The position numbers and the translations under genes were made by a program. Below, piece after piece: positions 53,937-62,263 of a stretch of 64,000 nucleotides of DNA. The notes under the pieces were generated by a model that saw only the letters and a list, made by a program, of their open reading frames with translations, ran no database searches and had not been told where the DNA came from. Where the stretch lies: assembly GCA_938030735.1 (NCBI GenBank), contig CALHIM010000011.1, positions 124,001-188,000 of the forward strand, written 5' to 3'. This stretch comes from an uncultured bacterium. GTDB lineage: Bacteria > Patescibacteriota > Saccharimonadia > Saccharimonadales > Saccharimonadaceae. Every line of letters starts with the position of its first letter. Positions within the stretch are counted from its first letter, which is position 1.

Positions 53937-55604
53937 ATGGCTATGAAAAAAGATGCAGATAAAACTGCTTCAAAAAAGGTTAAAAAGGTTTCGAAAAAGC
54001 TAAAAGTGTTTAAATCGCCGTCAGCTTTTAGTGTTTTATTCATTATTATTGCAATAATGGCTGGCTTAACTTGGCTCATACCAAGTGGTCGTTATGAACG
54101 ATTAGAAGACGGAAAAATTAAATCCAACAGTTACTCGCAAACTGAAAAACGCTTGAAAGTTGTTGAAGAAGTTAAAAATCCAAAAACCGAAATTTCAATT
54201 TCTGACGCAGAAAGCAAAGGCTATAAAAATGCGGCAAGCAATTTTAAAAAAGCTGAAGAAGAGAAAAAAGAATATTACATTAATCTAAAGCAAGGATTTT
54301 GGGATATTTTCTTGTCTCCAATTTATGGAATGGCTAAGAAACTTGATGTAATCGTATTCATCCTGATCCTTGGTGGGTTCTTGGGTGTTGTGATGAAAAC
54401 CGGCGCACTTGATTCTGCAATTGGTGGTTTACTCAAAAAAATGAAAGGCAAAGAGAAGTGGATTATTCCAGTTTTAATGACACTTTTTGCGATTGGCGGA
54501 ACTACTTATGGTATGCAAGAAGAAGCGGTGGCGTTTTATGCATTAATCGTACCAATTATGATTGCTGCTGGTTATAATTCAATGACTGCCGTAATGGTAA
54601 TTGTTCTTGGTGCTGGTTCAGGTGTTTTAGCTTCAACAGTAAATCCATTCTCAACTATTATTGCTGCAAACGCTGCTGGTGCAGAATTATCGAAAATATT
54701 ATTGCCTCAGTTTATAATTCTAGTTGCATCTTTAGCTGCTTCGATTATCTTTACGATGCGATATGCTGCTAAAGTTAAAGCTGGTGAATATGCTGAAGAC
54801 TCTAAAGGAAAACCAGCAGTTAAAGCAATTGATGCTTCAAAAGTTCCAGAATTTACACTTGAGCGAAAATTTGTAATGGGAATTTTTGGGCTAACTTTCC
54901 TTGTGATGATTATGTCACTTGTTCCTTGGGAAGATTTGCATGTAACATTCTTTAAAGACTGGCACGAATGGCTCGCAACTTTGCCTATTGTTGGTGGAAT
55001 CTTCGGATTTGAGCATGCTGTTCCGTTCGGCTCTTGGTATTTTAACGAAATCTCAGCGCTGTTCTTAATCTCAACAATAATGATTAAAATTCTTTATCAT
55101 GAGGAATTTAAAAAAGATGATGTTTCTGTAACAAACACTTTCCTCGCTGGCTCGGCAGATCTATTGAGTGTTGCTTTAATTATTGCGGTTGCTGCAGCAA
55201 TTGGTGTTTTGATGCAAGCTGGCGGAATTCAAGATACGATTGTCTATTGGGGTGAAGAGCTTCTTCGAAAAGTTCCATCGCAGATATTTGGTGTTTTAGC
55301 TTACATTTTCTATATCCCAATGTCATTTATCATTCCATCATCTTCTGGTTTAGCAGAAGCTACAATGCCAATTATTGCTCCTGTTGCAGATTTAGCTGGC
55401 TCAACCAAAGAAATTGCTGTTGTTGCATTTGCAACTGCATCTGGACTTCTTAATATGATTGCCCCTACAATTGCATCATTAATGGCTGGTTTAGCGCTTG
55501 CAGGCGTGCCTTATAAAAACTGGGTTAAGAGAACTGCTCCATTGATGACTATCTTAACTTTAATTAGTCTTGTTGTAATCGTTGTGATGGGATTCTTAAA
55601 ATAA
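53937..55604 (+). CDS. YfcC-family amino acid antiporter, probable arginine/ornithine exchanger
   Basis: 555 residues, about 12 hydrophobic helices. A basic N-tail (about 30) and helix 1 with FIIIAIMAGLTWLIPSGRYERL (about 37-58), a YfcC hallmark, are followed by an outside loop, TTYGMQEEAVAFYALIVPIMIAAGYNSMTAV (about 190-220) and SFIIPSSSGLAEATMPI (about 460). RBS aggagaag. The position after arcB suggests exchange of arginine for ornithine, filling the role of ArcD. Substrate is inferred from context, not from motifs. Confidence 0.85.
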   Translation: MAMKKDADKTASKKVKKVSKKLKVFKSPSAFSVLFIIIAIMAGLTWLIPSGRYERLEDGKIKSNSYSQTEKRLKVVEEVKNPKTEISISDAESKGYKNAASNFKKAEEEKKEYYINLKQGFWDIFLSPIYGMAKKLDVIVFILILGGFLGVVMKTGALDSAIGGLLKKMKGKEKWIIPVLMTLFAIGGTTYGMQEEAVAFYALIVPIMIAAGYNSMTAVMVIVLGAGSGVLASTVNPFSTIIAANAAGAELSKILLPQFIILVASLAASIIFTMRYAAKVKAGEYAEDSKGKPAVKAIDASKVPEFTLERKFVMGIFGLTFLVMIMSLVPWEDLHVTFFKDWHEWLATLPIVGGIFGFEHAVPFGSWYFNEISALFLISTIMIKILYHEEFKKDDVSVTNTFLAGSADLLSVALIIAVAAAIGVLMQAGGIQDTIVYWGEELLRKVPSQIFGVLAYIFYIPMSFIIPSSSGLAEATMPIIAPVADLAGSTKEIAVVAFATASGLLNMIAPTIASLMAGLALAGVPYKNWVKRTAPLMTILTLISLVVIVVMGFLK

Positions 55605-55605
55605 A

Positions 55606-56034
55606 ATGAAACAGATTTCGAAATATCAAAAGGAATCTTTTCATCGAAAATTAACCTCAATTTTGGTGATTGCTGTACTGGTAGCTGTAGTTTTTGCAGT
55701 AGGTTTTGTTGTGAAGCTTCTCGATTTTACACTACCAGTTGCTCACCGAAATATTTCGAATAATAAAAATCAAAATCAGTCTTCGAAAAATATAACAATT
55801 TCAGGAAACGTAGTTTGTCTTTCATTAAAAAAGGGTAAAACTGATAATTCAAATCCAAATAAATGTAAAGTTGGAGTTGTTGATTCTAAAGGCCAAAAAT
55901 ATGCTGTTTCTGGTGGAAGTAATTTAAATCTTTACGGAGAAGCTAATTCAAACGGAGTTGAGGTTTCTGGTGAGTTTATTCCTGCCGGTGAAGATGAAAC
56001 TTATGATATTGTTGGCACAATCAAGCGTTCGTAG
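55606..56034 (+). CDS. Membrane-anchored hypothetical protein after the arginine cluster
   Basis: 142 residues, one transmembrane helix (about 17-40, SILVIAVLVAVVFAVGFVV). The outside part (about 50-142) is a small beta domain with two Cys (VVCLSL, NKCKVG), a possible disulfide, and resembles OB-like surface domains. It starts 1 nt after the antiporter stop, so it is in the operon. No family recognised; could be an accessory subunit or unrelated. Confidence 0.65.
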   Translation: MKQISKYQKESFHRKLTSILVIAVLVAVVFAVGFVVKLLDFTLPVAHRNISNNKNQNQSSKNITISGNVVCLSLKKGKTDNSNPNKCKVGVVDSKGQKYAVSGGSNLNLYGEANSNGVEVSGEFIPAGEDETYDIVGTIKRS

Positions 56035-56046
56035 TATAATTTAACT

Positions 56047-56634
56047 ATGAAGTTATTGAGTGATCAAGTTGATGAACGCGAGATTAAAGTAATTTTGCGC
56101 GAGTTGGAAAAGACTCGCGCATTTTTTGGAGATGTTGTAGAGTTCGGCTGTTATGTTGGTACAACTAGTGTGTTTTTGGCAAAAACTCTTGAAAAATGGG
56201 GAAGTTCTAAAATGCTTTGGCTTTATGATTCGTTTGAAGGCTTACCAGAAAAATCTGTAAAAGATATTAATTCTTTGGGCGAAGTTTTTAAAAAAGGTGA
56301 GTTGTGTGCTAGCAAAAAGCAATTAATTTCAAATTTGCGTAAATCAAATATCAAAAAAATGCCAAAAATTACAAAAGGTTGGTTTAATGCACTTTCGAAA
56401 ACACAAATTCCTGAAAAAATTAGCTTTGCTTTCTTGGATGGAGATTATTATGATTCAATTTTAGATCCGCTTAATTTAATCTGGAATAATCTTGAAAGTG
56501 GTGCAGTCGTTGTTGTAGATGACTATGGAAATCAAGCCTTACCAGGAGCTTCAAAGGCAGTTAACGAATGGTGTAAAAAACACAATATTTCAAAAGAAGT
56601 TGAAGCAACTTTGGCGATTTTTCGAAAACCATAA
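56047..56634 (+). CDS. TylF/macrocin-type SAM-dependent methyltransferase
   Basis: 195 residues. VVEFGCYVGTTSVFLAKTL (about 30-48) is the SAM-binding loop, LYDSFEGLPE (about 60) the acidic ribose-binding segment, and FAFLDGDYYDSILDPL and VVVVDDYGNQALPGASKAVNEW (about 150-175) are metal-site stretches of the TylF family, which methylates sugar hydroxyls. Could decorate a surface glycan. -10 TATAAT (56035-56040) touches the upstream stop and ends 6 nt before ATG, a leaderless pattern. Confidence 0.88.
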   Translation: MKLLSDQVDEREIKVILRELEKTRAFFGDVVEFGCYVGTTSVFLAKTLEKWGSSKMLWLYDSFEGLPEKSVKDINSLGEVFKKGELCASKKQLISNLRKSNIKKMPKITKGWFNALSKTQIPEKISFAFLDGDYYDSILDPLNLIWNNLESGAVVVVDDYGNQALPGASKAVNEWCKKHNISKEVEATLAIFRKP

Positions 56635-56851
56635 AAATAATAAAAAGTATTGCGCTTGTGCATAAAATGATGTATTATATAAGTATAAGCGCTAAGGTTA
56701 TTTTTGGGAGGAACCATAAAAATAGCGTGTTTTCTTGACATTTGTTATTTTTTTTGATAGAATAGTTCATAGGCTCGCGCAAAAGCGTGTAAAATTTATT
56801 AAATAAAGAAATCGGTCGAGCGCGTGAGTTGCATGAATAAAAGGAGAACAC
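56635..56851 (+). other. Non-coding stretch with promoter and structured leader
   Basis: 217 bp with no gene longer than a few codons. It contains gcgctt / aagcgc inverted repeats (about 56653-56694), a purine-rich GGGAGGA (near 56707) with no start codon behind it, a strong promoter (56735-56763) and a leader of about 80 nt. In the leader, CTCGCGC (56774-56780) can pair either locally (CGCGC-AAAA-GCGTG, to 56789) or with GCGTGAG (56822-56828), close to the RBS of the 30-residue gene. Two exclusive folds are possible, so this may be a small RNA or a regulatory leader. Confidence 0.4.
56735..56763 (+). promoter_or_regulatory. Strong consensus promoter before the 30-residue frame
   Basis: -35 TTGACA (56735-56740), exactly 17 nt, extended -10 TGA-TAGAAT (56758-56763). 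It is the closest match to consensus among promoters in this window with a normal spacer. Confidence 0.8.
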
Positions 56852-56944
56852 ATGCCTATCAAAATCAATTTTCCTCCTTCAAGGAAGAAAATAATTGCGG
56901 TGGATGTGGTGCCTGCTGAATGGCAACGCTACATTGAACAATAA
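56852..56944 (+). CDS. Very small hypothetical protein, 30 residues
   Basis: ATG 56852 follows aaaggagaa at good distance and the frame is MPIKINFPPSRKKIIAVDVV plus ten more residues, ending TAA 56942-56944. Pro/Lys-rich start and an amphipathic end (PAEWQRYIEQ). Codon use includes CGC, CCT and GTG, more G+C-rich than its neighbours. It has a strong promoter and a strong terminator, making an independent transcription unit of about 220 nt. It could be a true micropeptide or a frame within a small RNA. Confidence 0.5.
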   Translation: MPIKINFPPSRKKIIAVDVVPAEWQRYIEQ

Positions 56945-56958
56945 AAAGTGACAAAAAG

Positions 56959-56990
56959 AAAATCTCACTCTTTACCGAGTGAGATTTTAT
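56959..56990. terminator. Bidirectional terminator between small gene and dsbA-like gene
   Basis: A perfect 12-bp stem (aaaatctcactc 56959-56970, gagtgagatttt 56977-56988), loop tttacc. A/T tracts lie on both sides. Confidence 0.9.
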
Positions 56991-56997
56991 TATGGGA

Positions 56998-57729
56998 TTA
57001 TTTTTGGTTCTTAATTGCTTCGTCTAAGGCTGATTTTAATTTTGCATCATCGCCCCAAATATCAGAAGATAAATCTTTGCCGTTAAGCTTGAATGAAGGT
57101 GTTCCAGTTACTTTCGCTTTCGAACCAACAGCTTGGTCAAATTTAATTTTCGCCTTCACTTTATCACTCTCAATATCTTTTTTGAATTGGTCGATATTTA
57201 GATTTAATTCTTTAGCGTATTCTGTGAAATATTCCATTCGCTCGCTAGCAGTTGAAACCGTCCATTCATCTTGCTTGTCGTAAAGTAAATCGTGCATTTC
57301 CCAATATTTTCCTTGCAAGCCCGCTGCTTCAGCAACGCTTGCTGCAGCAAGTGCATTTGGGTGGATTGTGACTAATGGAAAGTTTCGAAATATTATATTA
57401 ACCTTATCTTTATATTCTTCTGCGATTGATTTAACGCGGCTGGCTGCAGTTTTACATCCTGGGCATTGAAAATCACCATATTCAACTAAAGTTATTTTCG
57501 AATTATTTTTATGGTAAATATGTTCAGAAATGTTACCTGAATTTTTACTTGAAGAAATCTCTTTCGAAATATCAACATTACTCAAATCAATTTTTTGAAG
57601 ATTCGAGAGCCATATCATTCCACTCAAAAAAAGAACAACCAAAACTGTAAAAATTATTGCAAATTTGTTATCGGCTATAAAATCTTTTATTTTTTGAAGA
57701 TTTTTTGCCTTATTTTTATTAGTAGACAT
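56998..57729 (-). CDS. DsbA/BdbD-like thiol-disulfide oxidoreductase, membrane anchored
   Basis: 243 residues. One N-terminal transmembrane helix (about 23-43) and a thioredoxin-fold domain with insertion: VEYGDFQCPGCKTA (about 83-96) holds the CPGC active site, and VTGTPSFKLNG (about 207) the cis-Pro loop. It catalyses disulfide formation outside the membrane. RBS AAGGAGGAAA before ATG. Candidate substrates in this window are the Cys-pair repeat protein (14.2 kb) and other Cys-bearing surface proteins. Confidence 0.92.
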   Translation of the reverse strand: MSTNKNKAKNLQKIKDFIADNKFAIIFTVLVVLFLSGMIWLSNLQKIDLSNVDISKEISSSKNSGNISEHIYHKNNSKITLVEYGDFQCPGCKTAASRVKSIAEEYKDKVNIIFRNFPLVTIHPNALAAASVAEAAGLQGKYWEMHDLLYDKQDEWTVSTASERMEYFTEYAKELNLNIDQFKKDIESDKVKAKIKFDQAVGSKAKVTGTPSFKLNGKDLSSDIWGDDAKLKSALDEAIKNQK

Positions 57730-57811
57730 TTTCCTCCTTTTTCACTAACTATTACTATTTTAACATAAAAATAAGCTTTTTCAAAATGAATAAGTGTGAT
57801 AAAATAAAAAT

Positions 57812-58711
57812 ATGTTAATTATAAGTATAATTTGTTTAATTTTAATGCTTATTGTTTTTTCTTTGAAAGAGAAGGAAATTGAATTTTCTGAATTTGAGCT
57901 CCAACGCAGAATTAATTCTGGCGACAAACGAGCTGAAAAAATGCTTAACAAAAAGAAATTTGTGCCAGTTTATAATTATTTTTTACAATATTTTGGCTGT
58001 GCAATCATGATTGTCTCTGTAATTTCACTTTCGAAAGTTTTTGATTTTTGGAAGTCGATAGGTATTTGTTTTGTTGTTTTCCTAATTTCGAAGGGAATTT
58101 TAAAAAGTGGTATTTTGAATCGAATTTCAAACCAGATTAATCGCAAAATTATCCCGATTGCAAATGGAATTTATTTTGCTCAAAATATAAAAACACAAAA
58201 TAGGCTTTCGAAGATGGCGAATAAAAAACAACCGTGGTCGTTTTATTCAAAAGAAGAACTTTTAAATTTTTTGGCTAATCATAAACGAATTTTAACTGAA
58301 AATGAGCAAAAATGGATTGAAAAAATTTTCGAACTTGAAGAAAAAACAATTTTAGAAATTGGGGTTTCGGGTGAAAAAATGGCAATAATCCACGATAATG
58401 ATTTGTTAACACCGTTAGTAATTGATGAACTTTTCAAAACTAAACAAAAGATCTTTCCAGTTATGAATGGGGAAGAAAATAAAGTTAAGGGCGTAATTTT
58501 TCTGGAAGATATTACTAAAATTGATTCAAGTGATTCGAAAAAAGCTCAAAAAGTAATGCATGAAGAATTTCTATCGATAAAACCTAATTTAAGTGCCTTA
58601 GCAGCTTTCGAAAAAATACTTTCAAAAGGTGAAAATTATGCAATTTTACTTGAAAAAAATGGCGATTTGGCTGGAATCGTTAATTTGGTAGATTTTATTC
58701 GCAAAAAATAG
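57812..58711 (+). CDS. CNNM/CorC-like membrane protein with CBS pair and reduced DUF21 part
   Basis: 299 residues. A first helix (about 1-16), a cytoplasmic stretch, then hydrophobic helices at about 52-72 and 78-95 form a reduced membrane part. The second half (about 165-299) reads as two CBS domains (AIIHDNDLLTPLVIDELFKTKQKIFPVM and YAILLEKNGDLAGIVNLVDFI). This order is that of CNNM/CorC-type (hemolysin-like) ion transport proteins, though the membrane domain is shorter than usual. Extended -10 TGA-TAAAAT (57800-57805) ends 6 nt before ATG, a leaderless pattern. Ion specificity unknown. Confidence 0.7.
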   Translation: MLIISIICLILMLIVFSLKEKEIEFSEFELQRRINSGDKRAEKMLNKKKFVPVYNYFLQYFGCAIMIVSVISLSKVFDFWKSIGICFVVFLISKGILKSGILNRISNQINRKIIPIANGIYFAQNIKTQNRLSKMANKKQPWSFYSKEELLNFLANHKRILTENEQKWIEKIFELEEKTILEIGVSGEKMAIIHDNDLLTPLVIDELFKTKQKIFPVMNGEENKVKGVIFLEDITKIDSSDSKKAQKVMHEEFLSIKPNLSALAAFEKILSKGENYAILLEKNGDLAGIVNLVDFIRKK

Positions 58712-58759
58712 GAAAATGTGGTAAAATATAAAGAGTTAAATTCAAGAATTAGGAGAAAT

Positions 58760-60598
58760 ATGCGGATATTAGCGAAAAATTCGATTGATAAAATTGGTGA
58801 AAAAATTACTGTAAAAGGCTGGGTGAATTCTCGACGGGACCACGGTGGGTTGATTTTTATTGATTTACGTGATCACTCTGGATTGCTCCAGCTTGTGATT
58901 TCGCCAGAATTTGCAGAAAGTTTTGAATTAGCTGAAAAATGCCGTGATGAATTTGTGATTTCGGCAACTGGTGTAATAAAAGAGCGCGCTGAAAATTTGA
59001 AAAATCCAAATATTTCAACCGGTGAAGTTGAGCTTATTGTTGAAAATCTTGAAATTTTAAATCGAAGTGAACCTTTACCAATTGCAGTTTCAGATAATGG
59101 TCAAAAGTCAAATGAAGAATTACGTTTGAAATATCGTTTTTTGGATTTGCGCCGCGAAAAAATGCAAAAAATGTTGCGTCGCCGAGCGGAATTTTATCGT
59201 GAAATTCGAAAATTTATGGAAAATCACGAATTTATTGAAGTTGCTACACCGATTCTTGCAAATTCTAGTCCAGAAGGTGCACGTGATTTCTTGATTCCGA
59301 GCCGTGTTCACCCTGGAAAATTTTATGCTCTACCGCAAGCTCCGCAACAGTTTAAACAGCTTTTAATGGTTGGCGGAGTTGATAAATACTATCAAATTGC
59401 TACTTGTTTTCGTGATGAAGATCCGCGGGCGGATAGGCTTTATGGTGATTTTTATCAGCTTGACCTCGAAAAGGCTTTCGTTGAAAATGGTGAAGAGATT
59501 CGCTCAGAAATGGAAGTTCTCATTAAAGATCTAGTGAAGAATTTTGCTGAAAAAGAGCTTTTGAGTGAAGAAATTCCGCGAATTCCTTATGAAGTTGCGA
59601 TAGAAAAATATGGTAGTGACAAGCCTGATCTGCGTTTTGGAATGGAATTGATTGATCTGAATGACGCATTGGCCGAAACCGAATTCGGTGTATTTAAAAA
59701 CACTGAATGTGTAAAAGCAATTTGCGTTAAAAATGGTGCAAGTTTGAGTCGAAAACAGATTGATAATTTCACTGAAATTGCTAAAAGCGAGGGTGCTGGT
59801 GGTTTGGCTTATTTGACTTATATGAGTAAGTATCAAACTCCCGAAGGTGATATCATGCAGTTTAGTGCCTATGAAAATTCAGAGAATATGATGGAGGGAG
59901 GATACATTAAGTCCCCTATTCTTAAATTTTTGAGACCAACTGAGGTTCAGGGAATTATTGAAAAAACTGGTGCACAGCCTGGTGATGCGATTTTCTTTGG
60001 AGCAGATAAACGTGAAGTTGTGAATAAAGTTCTTGGTCGTCTTCGAAATGAATTTGCTGATTTCTTTAATTTGAAAGATGAAAATAAAGTGGCTCTCGCT
60101 TGGGTTGTAGATTTTCCATTTTATGAATTTGATGAGAAAAATAATAAAGTTGATTTTGGCCATAATCCATTTTCGATGCCAAAAGGCGGTTTTGAAGCGC
60201 TTCGAAATGCTAAATCTGATGCTGAAAAATTGGCAATTAAAGCCGACCAATACGATATGGTGATGAATGGCTATGAAATCTGCTCAGGCGCTGTTCGAAA
60301 CCATAACCCAGAAGTTATGTATGAGGCTTTTGGCTTGCTTGGCTATGATAAAAAATATGTTGAAGCAAAATTTGGTGCAATGTTGAATGCGTTTAAATTC
60401 GGCGCTCCTCCGCATGCAGGATGTGCATTTGGTTTGGACCGAATTTTTATGATTTTAATGAACGAAGATAATATTCGTGAAGTGGTGGCATTTCCAAAAA
60501 ATGGTTCGGGAGTGGATGTAATGATGAGCTCGCCGAGCTTTGTTGACGAAGGTCAGCTAAAGGAGTTAAAAATTGAGCTCTCTGAAGATGAAGAATAA
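58760..60598 (+). CDS. aspS: Aspartyl-tRNA synthetase, bacterial type
   Basis: 612 residues from ATG 58760, with RBS aggagaaat; an in-frame GTG at 58718 lies in the promoter (TGG-TAAAAT at 58717-58725). The OB-fold anticodon domain starts GWVNSRRDHGGLIFIDLRDHSG (about 21-42). Class II motifs follow: motif 2 CFRDEDPRADR (about 215), the GAD insertion (about 310-410) and motif 3 GLDRIFMIL near the C-terminus. Domain order and length are those of the bacterial enzyme. In genomes lacking asparaginyl-tRNA synthetase it may also charge tRNA-Asn; not judged here. Confidence 0.97.
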   Translation: MRILAKNSIDKIGEKITVKGWVNSRRDHGGLIFIDLRDHSGLLQLVISPEFAESFELAEKCRDEFVISATGVIKERAENLKNPNISTGEVELIVENLEILNRSEPLPIAVSDNGQKSNEELRLKYRFLDLRREKMQKMLRRRAEFYREIRKFMENHEFIEVATPILANSSPEGARDFLIPSRVHPGKFYALPQAPQQFKQLLMVGGVDKYYQIATCFRDEDPRADRLYGDFYQLDLEKAFVENGEEIRSEMEVLIKDLVKNFAEKELLSEEIPRIPYEVAIEKYGSDKPDLRFGMELIDLNDALAETEFGVFKNTECVKAICVKNGASLSRKQIDNFTEIAKSEGAGGLAYLTYMSKYQTPEGDIMQFSAYENSENMMEGGYIKSPILKFLRPTEVQGIIEKTGAQPGDAIFFGADKREVVNKVLGRLRNEFADFFNLKDENKVALAWVVDFPFYEFDEKNNKVDFGHNPFSMPKGGFEALRNAKSDAEKLAIKADQYDMVMNGYEICSGAVRNHNPEVMYEAFGLLGYDKKYVEAKFGAMLNAFKFGAPPHAGCAFGLDRIFMILMNEDNIREVVAFPKNGSGVDVMMSSPSFVDEGQLKELKIELSEDEE

Positions 60599-61163
60599 AT
60601 TGGCAAATTTTCAAAAAAAATTTGGTTTTTTAGTGGTTCTTATAATTGGTGGATTTTTGGTTCTGTTTCAATTTTCGAAAATTGTTTTTGCCGAAGAAGT
60701 GGCAAAAGAAAAGCCAACTGAAATTCAGATTTCGAAAATTAGTAAAAAATGCGACGATTTAAAAAATAATTTGAAAAAACTTCGCTCTGAAGATGCTCTA
60801 AAAAGGGTCAATCTAGGTAAAAGCTATGAGAAGATTTCAAATGGATTGATGTCGAATTTTAATGCGAGAATTGCTCTAAACAAGAAAAACGGTGCTGAAT
60901 TAATCTTGACTGCTTCTGAATTTGAAGAGAATTTTAAGTATTTTAAAGAGAATTTTCAGATTTATGAACGGGAGCTTTCGGAATTAGTTTCGCAAGATTG
61001 CACTAAGAATCCGCGTGAATTTTACTTAAAACTTGAAAAAACACGTCGTGCTCGCCGAGAAGTAAATTACAACACTAAAAAATTGAATGAAATTGCTGAA
61101 AAATATAGTGTTCAGGTTCATGATTTTGTTGTAAAAAATACATCAGGAGTTTTGAATGAATAA
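60588..61163 (+). CDS. Hypothetical coiled-coil protein with N-terminal membrane anchor
   Basis: 191 residues from ATG 60588 (overlapping the aspS stop by 11 nt); an earlier TTG is possible. A hydrophobic segment (about 12-35, FLVVLIIGGFLVLFQF) is either a signal peptide cut after VFA or an anchor. The remainder is helical and Lys/Glu-rich with two Cys (KKCDDL, QDCTKN). No family recognised. It is cotranscribed with aspS and followed by another one-helix protein (8-nt overlap); the two might act together at the envelope. Confidence 0.65.
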   Translation: MKNKLANFQKKFGFLVVLIIGGFLVLFQFSKIVFAEEVAKEKPTEIQISKISKKCDDLKNNLKKLRSEDALKRVNLGKSYEKISNGLMSNFNARIALNKKNGAELILTASEFEENFKYFKENFQIYERELSELVSQDCTKNPREFYLKLEKTRRARREVNYNTKKLNEIAEKYSVQVHDFVVKNTSGVLNE

Positions 61164-61569
61164 TTATTTGAATAAAATTAAAGCAAAAATTAAAAATCGG
61201 CCATTGGAATCGCAAAAAGAAATTAATGGTTCGCGCAATTTGCTAATTTTTCTTGCGGGAAGTTTAGGAATCGCATTAGTTTTGGTGATTGCGAGCTTAA
61301 TTCTCTATGCTTCAGATGGAACTATTCAGCTTGATTTGAGCAGGCCAGTTTTGCAAGAGGCGCGTGAGGCTCAGAAAAAGGCAAAAAAAGAGGAAGAAGA
61401 ACGCAAAAAAAACGAAAAAGATGAGGAGTTTTTACCGCAAGGTGGACTTTCGAATAAAGACATGGCGGATTTCGAAAGGCTTTATTCGCAGGCAAGAAAG
61501 AGAATTCATACAGATGAGTTTAGCGAAAACTCCTTAAGTGATGAAACTTTAAAAATAACAGACCAATAA
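61156..61569 (+). CDS. Hypothetical single-helix membrane protein
   Basis: 137 residues. A basic N-tail (about 27), one transmembrane helix (about 29-50, LLIFLAGSLGIALVLVIASLILY), then a charged Lys/Glu coiled-coil-like stretch (about 70-95) and an acidic tail. It overlaps the preceding gene by 8 nt. No family recognised. Confidence 0.6.
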   Translation: MNNYLNKIKAKIKNRPLESQKEINGSRNLLIFLAGSLGIALVLVIASLILYASDGTIQLDLSRPVLQEAREAQKKAKKEEEERKKNEKDEEFLPQGGLSNKDMADFERLYSQARKRIHTDEFSENSLSDETLKITDQ

Positions 61570-61578
61570 AGGAGAAAA

Positions 61579-62238
61579 ATGGCTTTTTTAAATCCGAAAG
61601 ATTTTATTATTACTCGCAAGCGTAAACTTTATAAATTTGCGCTTTTCAATAATTCTGCAATTTGTTTTGAATTTAATGAATGGCAAAAAGAAAATGCTGA
61701 AGTCAATAATTTAGAAATTGGTGCAGGAACAGGGCTTTTTAGCGAGGCTTTGGCGGCAAAAAATCCAATGAAGAATTTTGTGGCGGTTGATGTTAAAGCC
61801 GACCGACTAGTTAAAGGAGCTATTCAAGCTGAGCAAGATGGCGTTAAAAATATTCGTTTTTTGCGAGCGCGAGCCGACCAGCTTCTTGAAGCTTTTGGTG
61901 AAAATTCGGTAAAATATCTTTGGGTGACCTTTCCTGACCCTTACCCACGTGAGCGCAATTCGGGCCGCCGCTTAACACACCCAACTTTTTTACGAATTTA
62001 TGCTAAGCTTTTGGCTGAAGATGGTGCGCTCTACTTTAAAACGGATGCTAAGAACCTTTTCGAATGGAGTTTGGAGCAGCTTGTGACAGAAGGTTGGAAA
62101 ATTGAACGGCTTAGTTTTGATTTACATGAAAGCAACTTGAACGAAAATTACAAAGTGATGACAACTTATGAGAAACGTTTTACGGCAGAAGGGCTAAAAA
62201 TTAACTTCGTAAAGGCCGTACCACCGGAAAATATATGA
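61579..62238 (+). CDS. trmB: tRNA (guanine-N7-)-methyltransferase TrmB
   Basis: 219 residues. SAM site [15 protein letters not shown] (about 45-59) and the TrmB signature [23 protein letters not shown] (about 116-138) are present. It makes m7G46 in the variable loop of tRNAs. RBS aaaggag before ATG 61579. Stop TGA. uvrA follows after 25 nt. Confidence 0.95.
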   Translation: MAFLNPKDFIITRKRKLYKFALFNNSAICFEFNEWQKENAEVNNLEIGAGTGLFSEALAAKNPMKNFVAVDVKADRLVKGAIQAEQDGVKNIRFLRARADQLLEAFGENSVKYLWVTFPDPYPRERNSGRRLTHPTFLRIYAKLLAEDGALYFKTDAKNLFEWSLEQLVTEGWKIERLSFDLHESNLNENYKVMTTYEKRFTAEGLKINFVKAVPPENI

Positions 62239-62263
62239 ATAAATAAATTTTGAAAGAGGTGAA

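Noticed and set aside
59879..60250. Minus-strand open frame of 123 codons inside aspS
   Set aside because: Antisense of a conserved synthetase region; no RBS.
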